NCBI RefSeq assembly: GCF_000518665.1
Contig: NZ_JAEA01000003.1
Span: 1 to 64,000 of the forward strand
Length of the DNA: 64,000 nt
Reading direction: 5' to 3'
DNA from: Microvirga flocculans ATCC BAA-817
GTDB lineage: Bacteria > Pseudomonadota > Alphaproteobacteria > Rhizobiales > Beijerinckiaceae
Under the pieces are notes generated by a model that made no database searches, was not told the DNA's origin, and was given only the letters and a program-made list of their open reading frames with translations. This document shows positions 49,984 through 59,298 of this stretch, in pieces. Positions within the stretch are counted from its first letter, which is position 1, and each line of letters begins with the position of its first letter. A program made the translations under genes and the position numbers.

Positions 49984-50576
49984 TGGCCAAGGAGCCCCGC
50001 GTCTGGCAGCGGATGCTTTCCGGCCGCCGCCTCAACCTGCTCGATCCCTCCCCCCTCGATGTCGAGCTCGACGACATCGCCCACGGGCTCGCGCGGGTGG
50101 CCCGCTGGAACGGGCAGACCGTGGGCGGCCACATCTTCTCCGTGGCGCAGCATTCCCTCCTCGTGGAAGCGATCGCGGACCACCACGATCCCGCCATGTC
50201 CCGCGAGTGGCGCCTCGCGGTGCTGCTGCACGATGCGCCGGAATACGTGATCGGCGACATCATCTCCCCCTTCAAGGCCGTCATCGGCGATGCCTACAAG
50301 GCAATCGAGGCGGGCCTTCTGGGGGCGATCCATCTCCATTTCGGCCTGCCCGCCCAACCGGCGGCAGCCCTCAAGCGCTTCATCAAGCAGGCGGACCGGC
50401 AGGCGGCTTTCCTGGAGGCGACCCATCTCGCCGGCTTCGGCCGTGAGGAGGCGATAAAGTTCTTCGGCCGGCCCGAGCCGCTCCCCCGCTCGGTACTGGC
50501 CTTCCTGGAGCCCTGGCCCGTGGCGGAGGCCGAGAACCGCTACCGGGAGAAGGTGCTCGCCGTGGCGGCATCGTAG
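49983..50576 (+). CDS. HD-domain hydrolase (YfbR-like)
   Basis: A 197-residue HD-domain phosphohydrolase. The metal-binding residues are visible as H in GHIFSVAQHSLLVEAIA (about 49-65), the HD pair in AVLLHDAPEYVIGDIISPFK (about 79-98) and Asp in FIKQADRQAAFLEA. The pattern H..HD..D is that of YfbR-like 5'-nucleotidases and related nucleotide hydrolases. It starts at 49983, overlapping the tag stop by one base, so tag and this gene form a pair. The nucleotide substrate is unknown. Confidence 0.87.
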   Translation: MAKEPRVWQRMLSGRRLNLLDPSPLDVELDDIAHGLARVARWNGQTVGGHIFSVAQHSLLVEAIADHHDPAMSREWRLAVLLHDAPEYVIGDIISPFKAVIGDAYKAIEAGLLGAIHLHFGLPAQPAAALKRFIKQADRQAAFLEATHLAGFGREEAIKFFGRPEPLPRSVLAFLEPWPVAEAENRYREKVLAVAAS

Positions 50577-50591
50577 AAAGGCCCGGAAACC

Positions 50592-51110
50592 ATGCCGATT
50601 CTGCACGTCTGTCCCCTGTCCCGCCTGCACGAGACCGTGGCCGCGACCCGCGCCAGCCATATGGTGAGCCTCATGGGCCCCGGCGCCATCGTGGAGCGTC
50701 CGGCGGGAATCGCGGCGGAGCGCCACCTTTTCCTCAGCGTCAGCGACATCGTGGAGCCCCTGGAGGGCCATGTGCTGGCGGGGGCCGAGCACATGGAGCG
50801 GCTGATCGCCTTCGTCCGCGCCTGGGAACGGGAGAGCCCCCTCGTCATTCATTGCTGGTTCGGTATCAGCCGTTCGACCGCAGGAGCCTATATCGCAGCC
50901 TGCGCCCTCGCGCCGGAGCGGGACGAGAAGGAGATCGCCCTGGCGCTCAGGCAGGCTTCCCCCAGCGCCACTCCCAACGCCCGGTTCGTGGCCCTGGCCG
51001 ACGACATCCTGGGCCGCCGGGGCCGCATGGTCGAGGCGATCCGGAGCATCGGACGCGGGGCCGAGGCTATGGAGGGCACGCCCTTCATGTTACAGCTTAA
51101 CCACCGCTAG
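50592..51110 (+). CDS. Tyrosine phosphatase-like protein
   Basis: A 172-residue protein with the phosphatase loop IHCWFGISRSTAGAYIAA at about residues 86-103: the HC-x5-R(S/T) motif, with Cys88 as nucleophile. The fold is the dual-specificity type. The N-terminal part, including ILHVCPLSRLHETVAATRASHMVSLMGPG, is typical of a Hyphomicrobiales family annotated as tyrosine phosphatase family protein. It follows the HD gene by 15 bp and is probably in the tag operon. Whether it acts on proteins, inositol phosphates or nucleotides is not evident. Confidence 0.85.
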   Translation: MPILHVCPLSRLHETVAATRASHMVSLMGPGAIVERPAGIAAERHLFLSVSDIVEPLEGHVLAGAEHMERLIAFVRAWERESPLVIHCWFGISRSTAGAYIAACALAPERDEKEIALALRQASPSATPNARFVALADDILGRRGRMVEAIRSIGRGAEAMEGTPFMLQLNHR

Positions 51111-51161
51111 CCGATTCCAGCCGGAACGGCCGCGGCCCGATGCATTCCCCGAGGCCTTCCG

Positions 51162-53861
51162 TTGGAATTACCCCTGCTCGTTGTGCTGGCCCTCAGCATT
51201 CCTGTTTGCGCCATCGCAGGGCTAGTCCTCGGCCTTTCGGCTCGCAGCAAGCTCGCGGCCCTGCAGCACCGCCTCTCGGCTCTCGAAGGCGAGATCAGGC
51301 TCCTCCGGACCCAGGCGGGTCCGGAGGAGCCTGCGGCGGAGCAGGCTGCCCAGCCCCCTGCCCCGGGAATCCCCGTCGCGGAAGCGCCCGCCGCCGCTTC
51401 GCCCGGGACGCCCGACAGGGCTCCCTCCATCGACGGAACCGTTCCCGCCATCCCGGCGGCGCAGCCGTCATCGCCGCAAAGGGCGGATATGGAAGCGACG
51501 CTGGGCTCCCGCTGGGCCGTCTGGGTCGGCGGCGTGGCGCTGGCCCTCGGCGGGATCTTCCTCGTCCGCTATTCCATCGAACAGAACCTGCTGAGCCCGG
51601 CGACCCGCATCATCCTGGGCGGGCTGTTCGCCCTCGCCCTGATCGGGGCGGGCGAATGGCTGCGCCGGGGCGAGCGCAGCCTCGTCCTGCCCGGCATCCC
51701 GCAGGCGAATGTGCCCGCGATCCTGACGGCGGCGGGAACCTGCAGCGCCTTTGCCTCTGCCTATGCGGCCTATGCGCTCTACGGCCTGATCGGCCCCGCG
51801 GCGACCTTCGTGCTTCTGGGCGCGATTGCCGTCCTGACCCTGACCGCCTCCACGCTGCACGGCCCGATCCTGGCAGCCCTCGGCCTGCTCGGCGCGATGG
51901 GAAGCCCGCTCCTCGTTTCCTCCGACAAGCCGCAGCCCTGGGCCATGGTGATCTATCTCGCCTTCGTGGCGCTGCCCGCCTACGGCGTCGCACGCCTGCG
52001 GCTCTGGCGCTGGCTCGCCCTCGCCGCCGCGACCGGCGTGCTGGCCTGGACGGCCCTGGTCTTCGTCCTGGCCGGAACGGACGCCCTGCCCTCCATGGTT
52101 CATCTGGTCGTCCAGACGGCCTTCGCCGCCTTCTTCCTCGTGGTCCTTCCCTACCGCTCCCTGGCTGACGCGGACCTGGAGATCGACCGCGCGGCCAGCA
52201 CCGTCCTTCTGGCCTTCGCCCTGGCCGGGATCGCGATCTCGGGCACGGTCGCGGCGGGAGACGGCCGCCCAGTCTTCGTCGCCGCCCTGGCGCTCGTTCT
52301 GGTCGCCACGGGCATCCGCTTCACGCCTGCATCCCCGGCCGCCGCCTGGGCGGCCCTGAGCGCCTGCGGCGCCCTCCTGGTCTGGCCGATCGCGAGCGAT
52401 CTCGGCACCGCGCCCGAGAACCTTTTCTACCAGGAAGGCGATGCCTTCGCTTTGCGCCCCTACGCGCTGGAGGTTTATCTCGGGTTCGCCCTGCTGGCTC
52501 CCGCCGCCATCGCCGGCGCTTCCCTCATCAGGCTCGCGCGCACGTCCCACCTGCGCCTTTCCGCCGCGGCCTGGTACGCGGGAGCGGCCACGACCGGCCC
52601 GCTTCTCGCCCTCGTGGCCGCCTATTGGCGGGTGACGGAATTCGAACCCAGCCTCTCCTTCGCCCTCGTCGCGGGCGCACTGGCCCTGGCCTTCGTGGCC
52701 GCCTTCCAATGGCTCCTGCGCCAGAGAGGCGAGAACGGGCACGCCCTCGGTCTCGGCGCGGGCGCGACCGCTTCCGCAGCCCTGGCGGCCCTGGCGCTCG
52801 GCCTCACCTTCGCCCTCGACAAAGGCATGCTGACCGTGGCCTTCGCCCTCACGGCCCTCGGCACCGCCTGGGTGGCCGAGCGCATCGCCCTTCCGGCCCT
52901 GCGCTACGCCGTGGGCGCCATCGGCCTCATCGTTCTGGGGCGGCTCATCTGGAACCCAACCGTCGTGGACGGCAATCCCGGCCCGGTCCTGTTCAACTGG
53001 CTGCTCTGGGGCTACGGCATTCCGGCATTGGCCTTTCTCGCCGCGAGCCGCCTGCTGGAGCGGTCCGGGCGCGACCGGATCGTCCGGTTGATCGAGAGCC
53101 TCGGCCTCGCCTTTGCCGCCTTCCTGGTCTTCTTCGAGATCCGCCACGCGCTCCATGAGGGCAACCCGCTGGCCGAGGATTTCAGCCTCATGGAAGCAGG
53201 CCTGATCGCGACGGAGGCCTTCGTCTTCGCGATCCTCCTGACCCGCCTGGACTTCAGGGCGGCCGACCCGGTCTACCGCTGGGGCTCGCTGATCTTCAAG
53301 GTCCTCTCCTTCGGCCTGGCCGCCATCGGGCTCCTGCTCGTCGAGAACCCCTTCGTCTCGGAACGGGAGGTCTCGGGAGGCGCGGTCTTCAACAGCCTGA
53401 TCCTGGCCTATCTCCTGCCGTCCGTCCTGGCGGGGGCGCTGGCCCTGGCGGAGCGGCGGTCACGCCCCTGGGCCTATGCCCTGTCCTCCGCGATCCTGAG
53501 CCTTCTGCTTCTGAGCGCGTATGTGGGCCTGGAAATCCGGCAGATCTTCACCGGCCCCCAGTTGGCCGCGTGGAAGGGCTTCACGCAGGGAGAGCAGTGG
53601 AGCTACTCGGTCGCCCTGCTGGCCGTCGGGATCCTGCTGCTCGGCCTGGGGCTGTTGCGCGACAACCGCTTCGCCCGCACGGCCTCGGCGGCCTATCTCG
53701 TCCTGGCGGTGCTCAAGGTCTTCATCGTCGACCTGGCCAATCTGGAGGGCGTCATGCGCGCCCTGTCATTTATCGGCCTCGGCCTTGTTCTCATCGGCAT
53801 CGGTCTCGTCTATCAGAGACTCCTTGCCCATCGACCCAGCAATGCCGCAATCCCATCGTGA
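51162..53861 (+). CDS. DUF2339 large multi-spanning membrane protein
   Basis: An 899-residue inner-membrane protein with more than twenty predicted helices, among the largest genes here. An N-terminal helix and a coiled region (ARSKLAALQHRLSALEGEIRLLRTQ) are followed by a Pro/Ala-rich linker, then the DUF2339 body starting with EATLGSRWAVWVGGVALALGGIFLVRYSIE. The end (VFIVDLANLEGVMRALSFIGLGLVLIGIGLVYQR) is the family C-terminal motif. The function is unknown. The start is TTG at 51162 with GAGG about 10 bp upstream. A shadow frame on the opposite strand is long, but is only an effect of high GC. xseB follows closely. Confidence 0.9.
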   Translation: MELPLLVVLALSIPVCAIAGLVLGLSARSKLAALQHRLSALEGEIRLLRTQAGPEEPAAEQAAQPPAPGIPVAEAPAAASPGTPDRAPSIDGTVPAIPAAQPSSPQRADMEATLGSRWAVWVGGVALALGGIFLVRYSIEQNLLSPATRIILGGLFALALIGAGEWLRRGERSLVLPGIPQANVPAILTAAGTCSAFASAYAAYALYGLIGPAATFVLLGAIAVLTLTASTLHGPILAALGLLGAMGSPLLVSSDKPQPWAMVIYLAFVALPAYGVARLRLWRWLALAAATGVLAWTALVFVLAGTDALPSMVHLVVQTAFAAFFLVVLPYRSLADADLEIDRAASTVLLAFALAGIAISGTVAAGDGRPVFVAALALVLVATGIRFTPASPAAAWAALSACGALLVWPIASDLGTAPENLFYQEGDAFALRPYALEVYLGFALLAPAAIAGASLIRLARTSHLRLSAAAWYAGAATTGPLLALVAAYWRVTEFEPSLSFALVAGALALAFVAAFQWLLRQRGENGHALGLGAGATASAALAALALGLTFALDKGMLTVAFALTALGTAWVAERIALPALRYAVGAIGLIVLGRLIWNPTVVDGNPGPVLFNWLLWGYGIPALAFLAASRLLERSGRDRIVRLIESLGLAFAAFLVFFEIRHALHEGNPLAEDFSLMEAGLIATEAFVFAILLTRLDFRAADPVYRWGSLIFKVLSFGLAAIGLLLVENPFVSEREVSGGAVFNSLILAYLLPSVLAGALALAERRSRPWAYALSSAILSLLLLSAYVGLEIRQIFTGPQLAAWKGFTQGEQWSYSVALLAVGILLLGLGLLRDNRFARTASAAYLVLAVLKVFIVDLANLEGVMRALSFIGLGLVLIGIGLVYQRLLAHRPSNAAIPS

Positions 53862-53882
53862 CATTGCGAGAAGGACAGACAA

Positions 53883-54146
53883 TTGACGGACAGCCGCATG
53901 ACCGACACCACTTCCATCAAGACCCTCCCCTTCGAGAAGGCCCTGGCCGAACTGGAGGAGATCGTGCGGCGCCTCGAGCGCGGCGATGTGCCCCTGGAGG
54001 ACTCGATTGCGATCTATGAGCGCGGCGAGGCCCTCAAGAAGCATTGCGAGCAGCTCCTCAAGAAGGCCGAGGCCCGGATCGAGAAGATCACCATCGGCCC
54101 CGACGGAGCCGCCTCCGGCACGGCCCCGCTGGACGTCGCGGAATAG
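53883..54146 (+). CDS. xseB: Exodeoxyribonuclease VII small subunit
   Basis: An 82- to 87-residue helical protein with the XseB core [45 protein letters not shown] and the tail A-x-ARIEKI. It binds the XseA large subunit to degrade single-stranded DNA in repair. I list the TTG at 53883, which has AAGGA 9 bp upstream; the ATG at 53898 ([10 protein letters not shown]) is an equally good choice. In most Hyphomicrobiales xseB is followed directly by dxs; here two AT-richer genes intervene. xseA is not in the window. Confidence 0.92.
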   Translation: MTDSRMTDTTSIKTLPFEKALAELEEIVRRLERGDVPLEDSIAIYERGEALKKHCEQLLKKAEARIEKITIGPDGAASGTAPLDVAE

Positions 54147-54187
54147 CTTGGCCGTCTGGAACACCTTACTTGACTGAGACCCACGGT

Positions 54188-54209
54188 AAATCCCCGACCA
54201 TGGGGATTT
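54188..54209 (+). terminator. Hairpin after xseB
   Basis: AAATCCCC (54188-54195) pairs with GGGGATTT (54202-54209) around a six-base loop, and partly complementary GACTGAGAC / GTCTTGTC sequences flank it. It lies 40 bp past xseB and before the DUF2628 gene and may separate the transcripts. Confidence 0.55.
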
Positions 54210-54278
54210 CAGAAATCTGAGTCTTGTCACCCTACCCTGTCCATGCAAACGTAATCACGTTGCGTTAACGGAGGTGCG

Positions 54279-54803
54279 ATGACAGTCGCAGAAACAAAAA
54301 GCACCGTGGTGTCTCCTGAGATACAGGAGACATCTAGGACCGATGCTCTTTTTGCTGCATTCGTCGGCCCCAACCATGAGGTTTATGGCCGAACGCTAGA
54401 GAAGATGCGGGCTAAGGACCCTGCCCTGCGCAAGCTCGCGCTGACTTGGTGCTGGCCGGCTTTCCTGATTACTATTCCATGGCTTCTCTACCGCAAGCTC
54501 TATGGCTGGGCAGTCGGCTTGATCGGCGCGGTCATTGCCGTAGAGCTTGTCCTTCCAACGAACTCAGGCAGCGGAACTCTTAGTGTCTATGCCATGCTGG
54601 GGATGATGGCAAAGTCCGTTTATGTACAATACGCTGTCAAACGTATTGATAAGTTGCGCAGCCGAGCAACGAGCGAGGAAGAGTTGGAGGCTCTCGTCAA
54701 AAAGGCTGGCGGTGTTTCCATACCAGGAGCGGTAATCGGCGCCGTTTTGTTCATTGGATTCAATGTGCTGGCCTTTATGAGCAGCTTCGCCAAGCACGAC
54801 TAA
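54279..54803 (+). CDS. DUF2628 domain membrane protein
   Basis: A 174-residue protein. A polar N-terminus (about 1-45, ending FVGPNHEVYGRTLEKMRAKDPALRKLALTWCWPAFLITIPWLLYRKLYGWAVG) leads into a W-P-A-F-x-x-x-P-W-L-L-Y-R-K-x-Y DUF2628-type block with two membrane helices, and a final helix (IPGAVIGAVLFIGFNVLAFMSSF). DUF2628 proteins are small inner-membrane proteins of unknown function. GGAGG lies 4 bp before the ATG. The gene is clearly more AT-rich than xseB or dxs and shares one base with the next gene start (taATGg), so it forms a coupled pair with the PrsW-type protease. Confidence 0.83.
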   Translation: MTVAETKSTVVSPEIQETSRTDALFAAFVGPNHEVYGRTLEKMRAKDPALRKLALTWCWPAFLITIPWLLYRKLYGWAVGLIGAVIAVELVLPTNSGSGTLSVYAMLGMMAKSVYVQYAVKRIDKLRSRATSEEELEALVKKAGGVSIPGAVIGAVLFIGFNVLAFMSSFAKHD

Positions 54804-55825
54804 TGGCAGGGCAGGATTATCTGCATAGGTCGGCCGCCCTTTTCAGTGCCGTATTCCCTGTCGTCTGGCTTGGTTTGCTTCTTATCTATGCCGCCCGGAG
54901 ACGAGTTACTGCTGAAGCGATCTTGACCGCTTTTACCATGGGCTTCCTCTCGGCTCTCACGGTCGGCATCTCCTTTCTGACTGTCGCAGCGGTAACCGCC
55001 GGAAGCGACGTAATCAGCCTAAAAGGGGTTTTCGCTACCAGCTTCCTGGCGGCTGCCCTACCCGAAGAAGCTGCCAAGCTCGCCGTTATCCTGACCATCG
55101 TTTATCGGCATGAGGATGTAATCAGTCCTCTAGACTACATCCTGACCGCTGGCTGGGTCGGATTGGGATTTGCAGGCCTTGAGAACATTTTCTATGTATT
55201 CGGAGAATTCGCGGACGGGGATGGCAAATGGCTAAGCCTAGCCATAGCTCGGGCGGCTACTGCCGTACCGAGCCACACCATGTCGGGTGTGTTGATGGGA
55301 ATCCTTCTTGCAAGCAGTTTGGAGGAGAGGGCCCATAAAGCGCGGTGGATGATCGCCTCGTTCCTGATCCCTTTTTTCCTCCATGGCCTCTACGATGTCT
55401 GTGTTGTATCCCTCCGCGAGCAAGCGAACGGATTGCCCTTCTCGGCAGAACCTTGGCATCTTGCGCTCGGACTAGGCGTAGTCATGACCTTCGAGGCTTG
55501 GTTGGCATTCGCTCTCGTGCGCTACGGCAGGTCTCGATGGCACGAGACGCTTGCCCCGCCCCTTCGCAGCGGCCAGTCCCGATGGATCGAGTATTCCTTT
55601 AGGATGCTTCTCATCCTAACCATGCTCATTGCCATTGGCTTGATCGGCCTCGGCATTTTCGGGGTCTGGAAGCGGCACAATATTTCCGCTTTCGCCGGGG
55701 CGGGCATAGCTTGGCTAGGGATCGCGTACACAACAAGGCTCCTATGCCTGACAGCCAAAGATCATCCTTCTGATTTGACCGTCTCACCTCAAGTCCCTAT
55801 CTCAAAGGATCTAGCCTCCGGCTGA
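54803..55825 (+). CDS. PrsW family glutamic-type intramembrane protease
   Basis: A 340-residue membrane protein with about eight helices. Family motifs are AALPEEAAKLAVI (EE-x2-K), GLGFAGLENIFYVFGEF (the E-N-x-x-Y element), PSHTMSGVLMG (histidine) and FFLHGLYDVCV (H-x-x-x-D). PrsW cleaves anti-sigma factors within the membrane in Bacillus; the family also includes CAAX-type relatives. Targets here are unknown: no anti-sigma gene is adjacent, and the DUF2628 protein upstream is the only obvious partner. It is AT-rich relative to its neighbours and lies between xseB and dxs, a place normally without insertions. The start overlaps the DUF2628 stop. Confidence 0.87.
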   Translation: MAGQDYLHRSAALFSAVFPVVWLGLLLIYAARRRVTAEAILTAFTMGFLSALTVGISFLTVAAVTAGSDVISLKGVFATSFLAAALPEEAAKLAVILTIVYRHEDVISPLDYILTAGWVGLGFAGLENIFYVFGEFADGDGKWLSLAIARAATAVPSHTMSGVLMGILLASSLEERAHKARWMIASFLIPFFLHGLYDVCVVSLREQANGLPFSAEPWHLALGLGVVMTFEAWLAFALVRYGRSRWHETLAPPLRSGQSRWIEYSFRMLLILTMLIAIGLIGLGIFGVWKRHNISAFAGAGIAWLGIAYTTRLLCLTAKDHPSDLTVSPQVPISKDLASG

Positions 55826-55828
55826 AGC

Positions 55829-57751
55829 TTGGCGAGTACAACGTTGTCCACACCTCTTCTCGACACCATCAAGACCCCCGACGACCTGCGCCGGCTGTCC
55901 GAAAACCAGCTCAGGCAGGTCGCGGACGAATTGCGGACGGAGACGATCAGCGCGGTGTCCGTCACCGGCGGCCATCTCGGCGCGGGCTTAGGCGTGGTCG
56001 AGCTGACGGTGGCGCTGCATTACGTGTTCGACACGCCCCGCGACCGGCTGATCTGGGACGTGGGACATCAGGCCTATCCGCACAAGATCCTCACCGGCCG
56101 GCGCGACCGGATCCGCACCCTGCGCCAGGCGGGCGGCCTGTCGGGCTTCACCAAGCGCGCGGAGAGCGAGTACGATCCCTTCGGCGCGGCGCATTCCTCC
56201 ACCTCGATCTCGGCGGGCCTCGGCATGGCCGTGGCGCGGGACCTGGAGGGCAAGCGCAACAACGTCATCGCCGTGATCGGCGACGGCGCCATGTCGGCGG
56301 GCATGGCCTACGAGGCCATGAACAACGCGGGCGCCATGCATTCGCGCCTCATCGTGATCCTCAACGACAACGACATGTCGATCGCGCCGCCCACCGGCGC
56401 CATGTCGTCCTATCTCGCGCGGCTCGTGTCGGGCGGCGCCTACCGGGGCCTGCGCGAAACCGCCAAGCAGCTGGCGAAGAAGCTGCCGAAATTCATCTAT
56501 GACAAGGCGGCGAAGGCCGAGGAATTCGCCCGCGGTTTCTGGACCGGCGGCACCATGTTCGAGGAGCTCGGCTTCTACTATGTGGGCCCCATCGACGGAC
56601 ACAACCTCGATCACCTGCTGCCGATCCTCAAGAACGTGCGCGATTCCGAGACAGGCCCGATCCTGGTCCATGTGGTCACCAAGAAGGGCAAGGGCTATGC
56701 CCCGGCGGAGGCCGCCGACGACAAGTACCACGGCGTCGTGACCTTCGACGTGGTGACCGGCGCGCAGGCCAAGGCGAAGGCCAACGCGCCCTCCTACACA
56801 AAGGTCTTCGGCGAGAGCCTTATCAGGGAAGCGCGGCAGGACGACAAGATCGTCGCGGTCACGGCGGCCATGCCGTCGGGCACAGGCGTCGATCTCTTCG
56901 GCAAGGAATTCCCCACGCGCACCTTCGACGTGGGCATCGCCGAGCAGCATGCGGTGACCTTTGCAGCCGGCATGGCGACGGAGGGCTTCAAGCCGTTCTG
57001 CGCGATCTATTCCACCTTCATGCAGCGCGCCTACGATCAGGTGGTGCACGACGTGGCGATCCAGAACCTTCCCGTCCGCTTCGCCCTCGACCGCGCGGGC
57101 CTCGTGGGCGCGGACGGACCGACTCATGCGGGCTCCTTCGACATCGCCTATCTCGGCTGCCTGCCGAACATGGTGGTGATGGCGGCCGCCGACGAGGCGG
57201 AGCTGGTGCACATGGTCGCGACCGCAGCGGCCTACGATTCCGGCCCCATCGCCTTCCGCTATCCGCGCGGCGAGGGGGTAGGCGTCGACATGCCGGAACA
57301 GGGCGTGCCGCTCGCCATCGGCAAGGGCCGCATCGTCCGCCAGGGCAGCCGCATCGCCATCCTGTCGCTCGGCACGCGCCTTGCGGAAGCCCTCAAGGCC
57401 GCAGAAGAGCTCGAAGCGCGCGGCCTGTCCACCACCGTGGCCGATGCCCGCTTCGCCAAGCCTCTCGACGAGAAGCTGATCCTGCGGCTCGCGCGCGAGC
57501 ACGAGGTGCTCGTCACCATTGAGGAAGGCTCCGTCGGCGGCTTCGGTTCCTACGTGCTGCAGCTTCTCGCCGACAAGGGTGCGCTGGATCGCGGAACGCT
57601 CAAGGTGCGCTCCATGGTGCTGCCGGATTCCTATCTCGACCAGGACAAGCCGGAGCGCATGTATGCCACGGCCGGGCTCGACGCCGCTGGGATCGTGACC
57701 AAGGTCTTCGAGGCCCTGGGCCAGGAAGAAGGCCGCAAGGCGCGCGCCTGA
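55829..57751 (+). CDS. dxs: 1-deoxy-D-xylulose-5-phosphate synthase
   Basis: A 640-residue thiamine-diphosphate enzyme, the first step of the MEP isoprenoid pathway (pyruvate plus glyceraldehyde 3-phosphate). Features: [24 protein letters not shown] (about 48-71), the [17 protein letters not shown] block, the ThDP motif [18 protein letters not shown], a transketolase middle domain with [19 protein letters not shown], and the C-terminal domain. Length is normal. The start is TTG at 55829, just 3 bp after the PrsW stop; [14 protein letters not shown] matches family N-termini. Its stop codon touches that of the convergent superoxide dismutase gene (TGATCA). Confidence 0.94.
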   Translation: MASTTLSTPLLDTIKTPDDLRRLSENQLRQVADELRTETISAVSVTGGHLGAGLGVVELTVALHYVFDTPRDRLIWDVGHQAYPHKILTGRRDRIRTLRQAGGLSGFTKRAESEYDPFGAAHSSTSISAGLGMAVARDLEGKRNNVIAVIGDGAMSAGMAYEAMNNAGAMHSRLIVILNDNDMSIAPPTGAMSSYLARLVSGGAYRGLRETAKQLAKKLPKFIYDKAAKAEEFARGFWTGGTMFEELGFYYVGPIDGHNLDHLLPILKNVRDSETGPILVHVVTKKGKGYAPAEAADDKYHGVVTFDVVTGAQAKAKANAPSYTKVFGESLIREARQDDKIVAVTAAMPSGTGVDLFGKEFPTRTFDVGIAEQHAVTFAAGMATEGFKPFCAIYSTFMQRAYDQVVHDVAIQNLPVRFALDRAGLVGADGPTHAGSFDIAYLGCLPNMVVMAAADEAELVHMVATAAAYDSGPIAFRYPRGEGVGVDMPEQGVPLAIGKGRIVRQGSRIAILSLGTRLAEALKAAEELEARGLSTTVADARFAKPLDEKLILRLAREHEVLVTIEEGSVGGFGSYVLQLLADKGALDRGTLKVRSMVLPDSYLDQDKPERMYATAGLDAAGIVTKVFEALGQEEGRKARA

Positions 57752-58465
57752 TCAGATCGTCAGCGTTCCGGCCTTCGCCGCGGCATAGCGCTCGCCGATC
57801 CGGTTCCAGTCGAGCACGTTCCACCACGCCTTGAGATAATCGGGCCGGCGGTTCTGGTACTTGAGATAATAGGCGTGCTCCCACACGTCGTTGCCCATGA
57901 GAACGCGCTGGCCCTCCATGAGCGGCGTGTCCTGGTTGGGCTTCGCCGCGAGGGCGAGCCTGCCCTCGCGGGTCACGGTGACGAAGACCCAGCCCGATCC
58001 GAACTGCCGTGCTCCCGCCGCGTTGAAATCCTCCTGGAACTTGGCAAAGCCGCCGAGATCCCGCTCGATGGCGCTCTTCAGTTCGCCCGAGGGCTCGCCG
58101 CCCGGCCCGCCCATGATCTGCCAGAACATGCTGTGGTTGGCGTGCCCGCCGCCGTTGTTGCGGACGGCGGTGCGGATCGTTTCCGGCACCTTGTCGAGAT
58201 TGGCCAGCAGGTCGTGCAGCGGCATCCTGGCCGCCTCGGCATTCTGGCTCAGGGCGGCGTTCAGGTTGTTGACATAAGCGGCATGATGCTTGTCATGGTG
58301 CAGCTCCATGGTCTGCGTATCGATATGCGGCTCGTTCTTGGACGGCGCATAGGGCAAGGGATCGAGCTTGAACGGCCCCGTCGGGGCTTGCGCCCAGGCC
58401 CTGGGAATGGCAGCGCTGGCGGCGAGCAGGGTGGCGCCTGTCAGGAGATGTCGGCGGCTGATCAT
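57752..58465 (-). CDS. Exported Fe/Mn superoxide dismutase
   Basis: A 237-residue protein. Residues 1-25 are a Tat-type signal (MISRRHLLTGATLLAASAAIPRAWA). The mature enzyme has the metal ligands His55-His56 region in TMELHHDKHHAAYVNNLN, a second histidine in GGGHANHSMFWQIMGGPGGEP, and the C-terminal DVWEHAYYLKYQNRRPDYLKAWW (Asp and His ligands). Superoxide dismutase converts superoxide to oxygen and peroxide. A signal peptide on this enzyme puts it in the periplasm, less common than the cytoplasmic form. Its stop is directly adjacent to that of dxs. It is divergent from the tlyA gene. Confidence 0.93.
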   Translation of the reverse strand: MISRRHLLTGATLLAASAAIPRAWAQAPTGPFKLDPLPYAPSKNEPHIDTQTMELHHDKHHAAYVNNLNAALSQNAEAARMPLHDLLANLDKVPETIRTAVRNNGGGHANHSMFWQIMGGPGGEPSGELKSAIERDLGGFAKFQEDFNAAGARQFGSGWVFVTVTREGRLALAAKPNQDTPLMEGQRVLMGNDVWEHAYYLKYQNRRPDYLKAWWNVLDWNRIGERYAAAKAGTLTI

Positions 58466-58569
58466 AGGGTCTCCGTTGGCATCGAAGGGATTGCAGACGG
58501 AGAAGTTCTAGGGCGGAACGTGGTTCCGGCCATGAAGGGATCGTGAACACCGATGGATTCGAGGCTCCC

Positions 58570-59298
58570 ATGACCCGCAAGCGCGCCGACGTGGTGCTCG
58601 TCGAGCGCGGCTTCTTCGCAAGCCGCGCCCGGGCGCAGGAGGCCATTGCCGCAGGCCTCGTCACGGTGAACGGGCTCGTCGTCCGCAAGGCCTCCGACAC
58701 GGTGCCGGAGGAAGCCGTGATCACGGCCGAGCAGCCGCATCCTTACGTGTCGCGCGGCGGCGTGAAGCTCGCCGCGGCGCTGGATGCCTTCCACATCGAT
58801 CCGAAGGACAAGATCTGCCTCGATATCGGAGCCTCGACCGGCGGCTTCACGGAGGTGCTGCTCACGCGCGGCGCGGCGCATGTCTATGCGGTGGATGTGG
58901 GGCACAGCCAGCTGCATCCCACCATCGTAGGCAATGCGCGCGTGACGAATCTCGAAGGAACGGACGCCCGCGCGCTGACCGATGAGCTCATCCCGCACAA
59001 GGCCGATCTTCTCGTCTCGGACGTCAGCTTCATCTCGTTGAAGCTCGTGCTGCCTCCTGCCATTGCCCTGCTGAAGCCGCGCGCGGAGCTGGCGGTTCTC
59101 GTGAAGCCGCAATTCGAGGCCGGGCGCGACCATGTGAAGAAGGGCATCGTGCGCGACGAGGCGGTGCATCGCGCCGTGTGCGAGGATATCGAAGCTTTCG
59201 TCGCCTCGCTGGGCTTCACCATCATCGGGCTCGTCCCCTCGCCCATCGCGGGCGGGGACGGCAATCGTGAATTTCTATTGGGAGCCCGCCGTGGTTGA
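58570..59298 (+). CDS. tlyA: TlyA family rRNA (cytidine-2'-O)-methyltransferase
   Basis: A 242-residue protein. An S4 RNA-binding domain is at about 5-65 (RADVVLVERGFFASRARAQEAIAAGLVTVNG). A FtsJ-like methyltransferase domain follows, with SAM motif DIGASTGGFTEVLLTRGA (about 88-105), DVGHSQLHP and the catalytic region SDVSFISLKLVLPPAI. It methylates ribose of rRNA cytidines, as the TlyA family does. I choose the ATG at 58570 (GAGG 6 bp upstream) over the GTG at 58543. Its end overlaps the next gene by 8 bp if that gene starts at 59291. Confidence 0.92.
   Translation: MTRKRADVVLVERGFFASRARAQEAIAAGLVTVNGLVVRKASDTVPEEAVITAEQPHPYVSRGGVKLAAALDAFHIDPKDKICLDIGASTGGFTEVLLTRGAAHVYAVDVGHSQLHPTIVGNARVTNLEGTDARALTDELIPHKADLLVSDVSFISLKLVLPPAIALLKPRAELAVLVKPQFEAGRDHVKKGIVRDEAVHRAVCEDIEAFVASLGFTIIGLVPSPIAGGDGNREFLLGARRG

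Noticed and set aside
51468..53156. A 562-codon minus-strand open frame within the DUF2339 gene
   Set aside because: Glycine/glutamate/arginine-rich nonsense typical of antisense frames in GC-rich genes; the plus strand is a convincing membrane protein.
58515..58527. GGAACGTGGTTCC as a pair of EcfG -35 elements between the dismutase and tlyA genes
   Set aside because: No CGTT/GTT -10 element lies at 16-17 bp from either GGAAC, on either strand.
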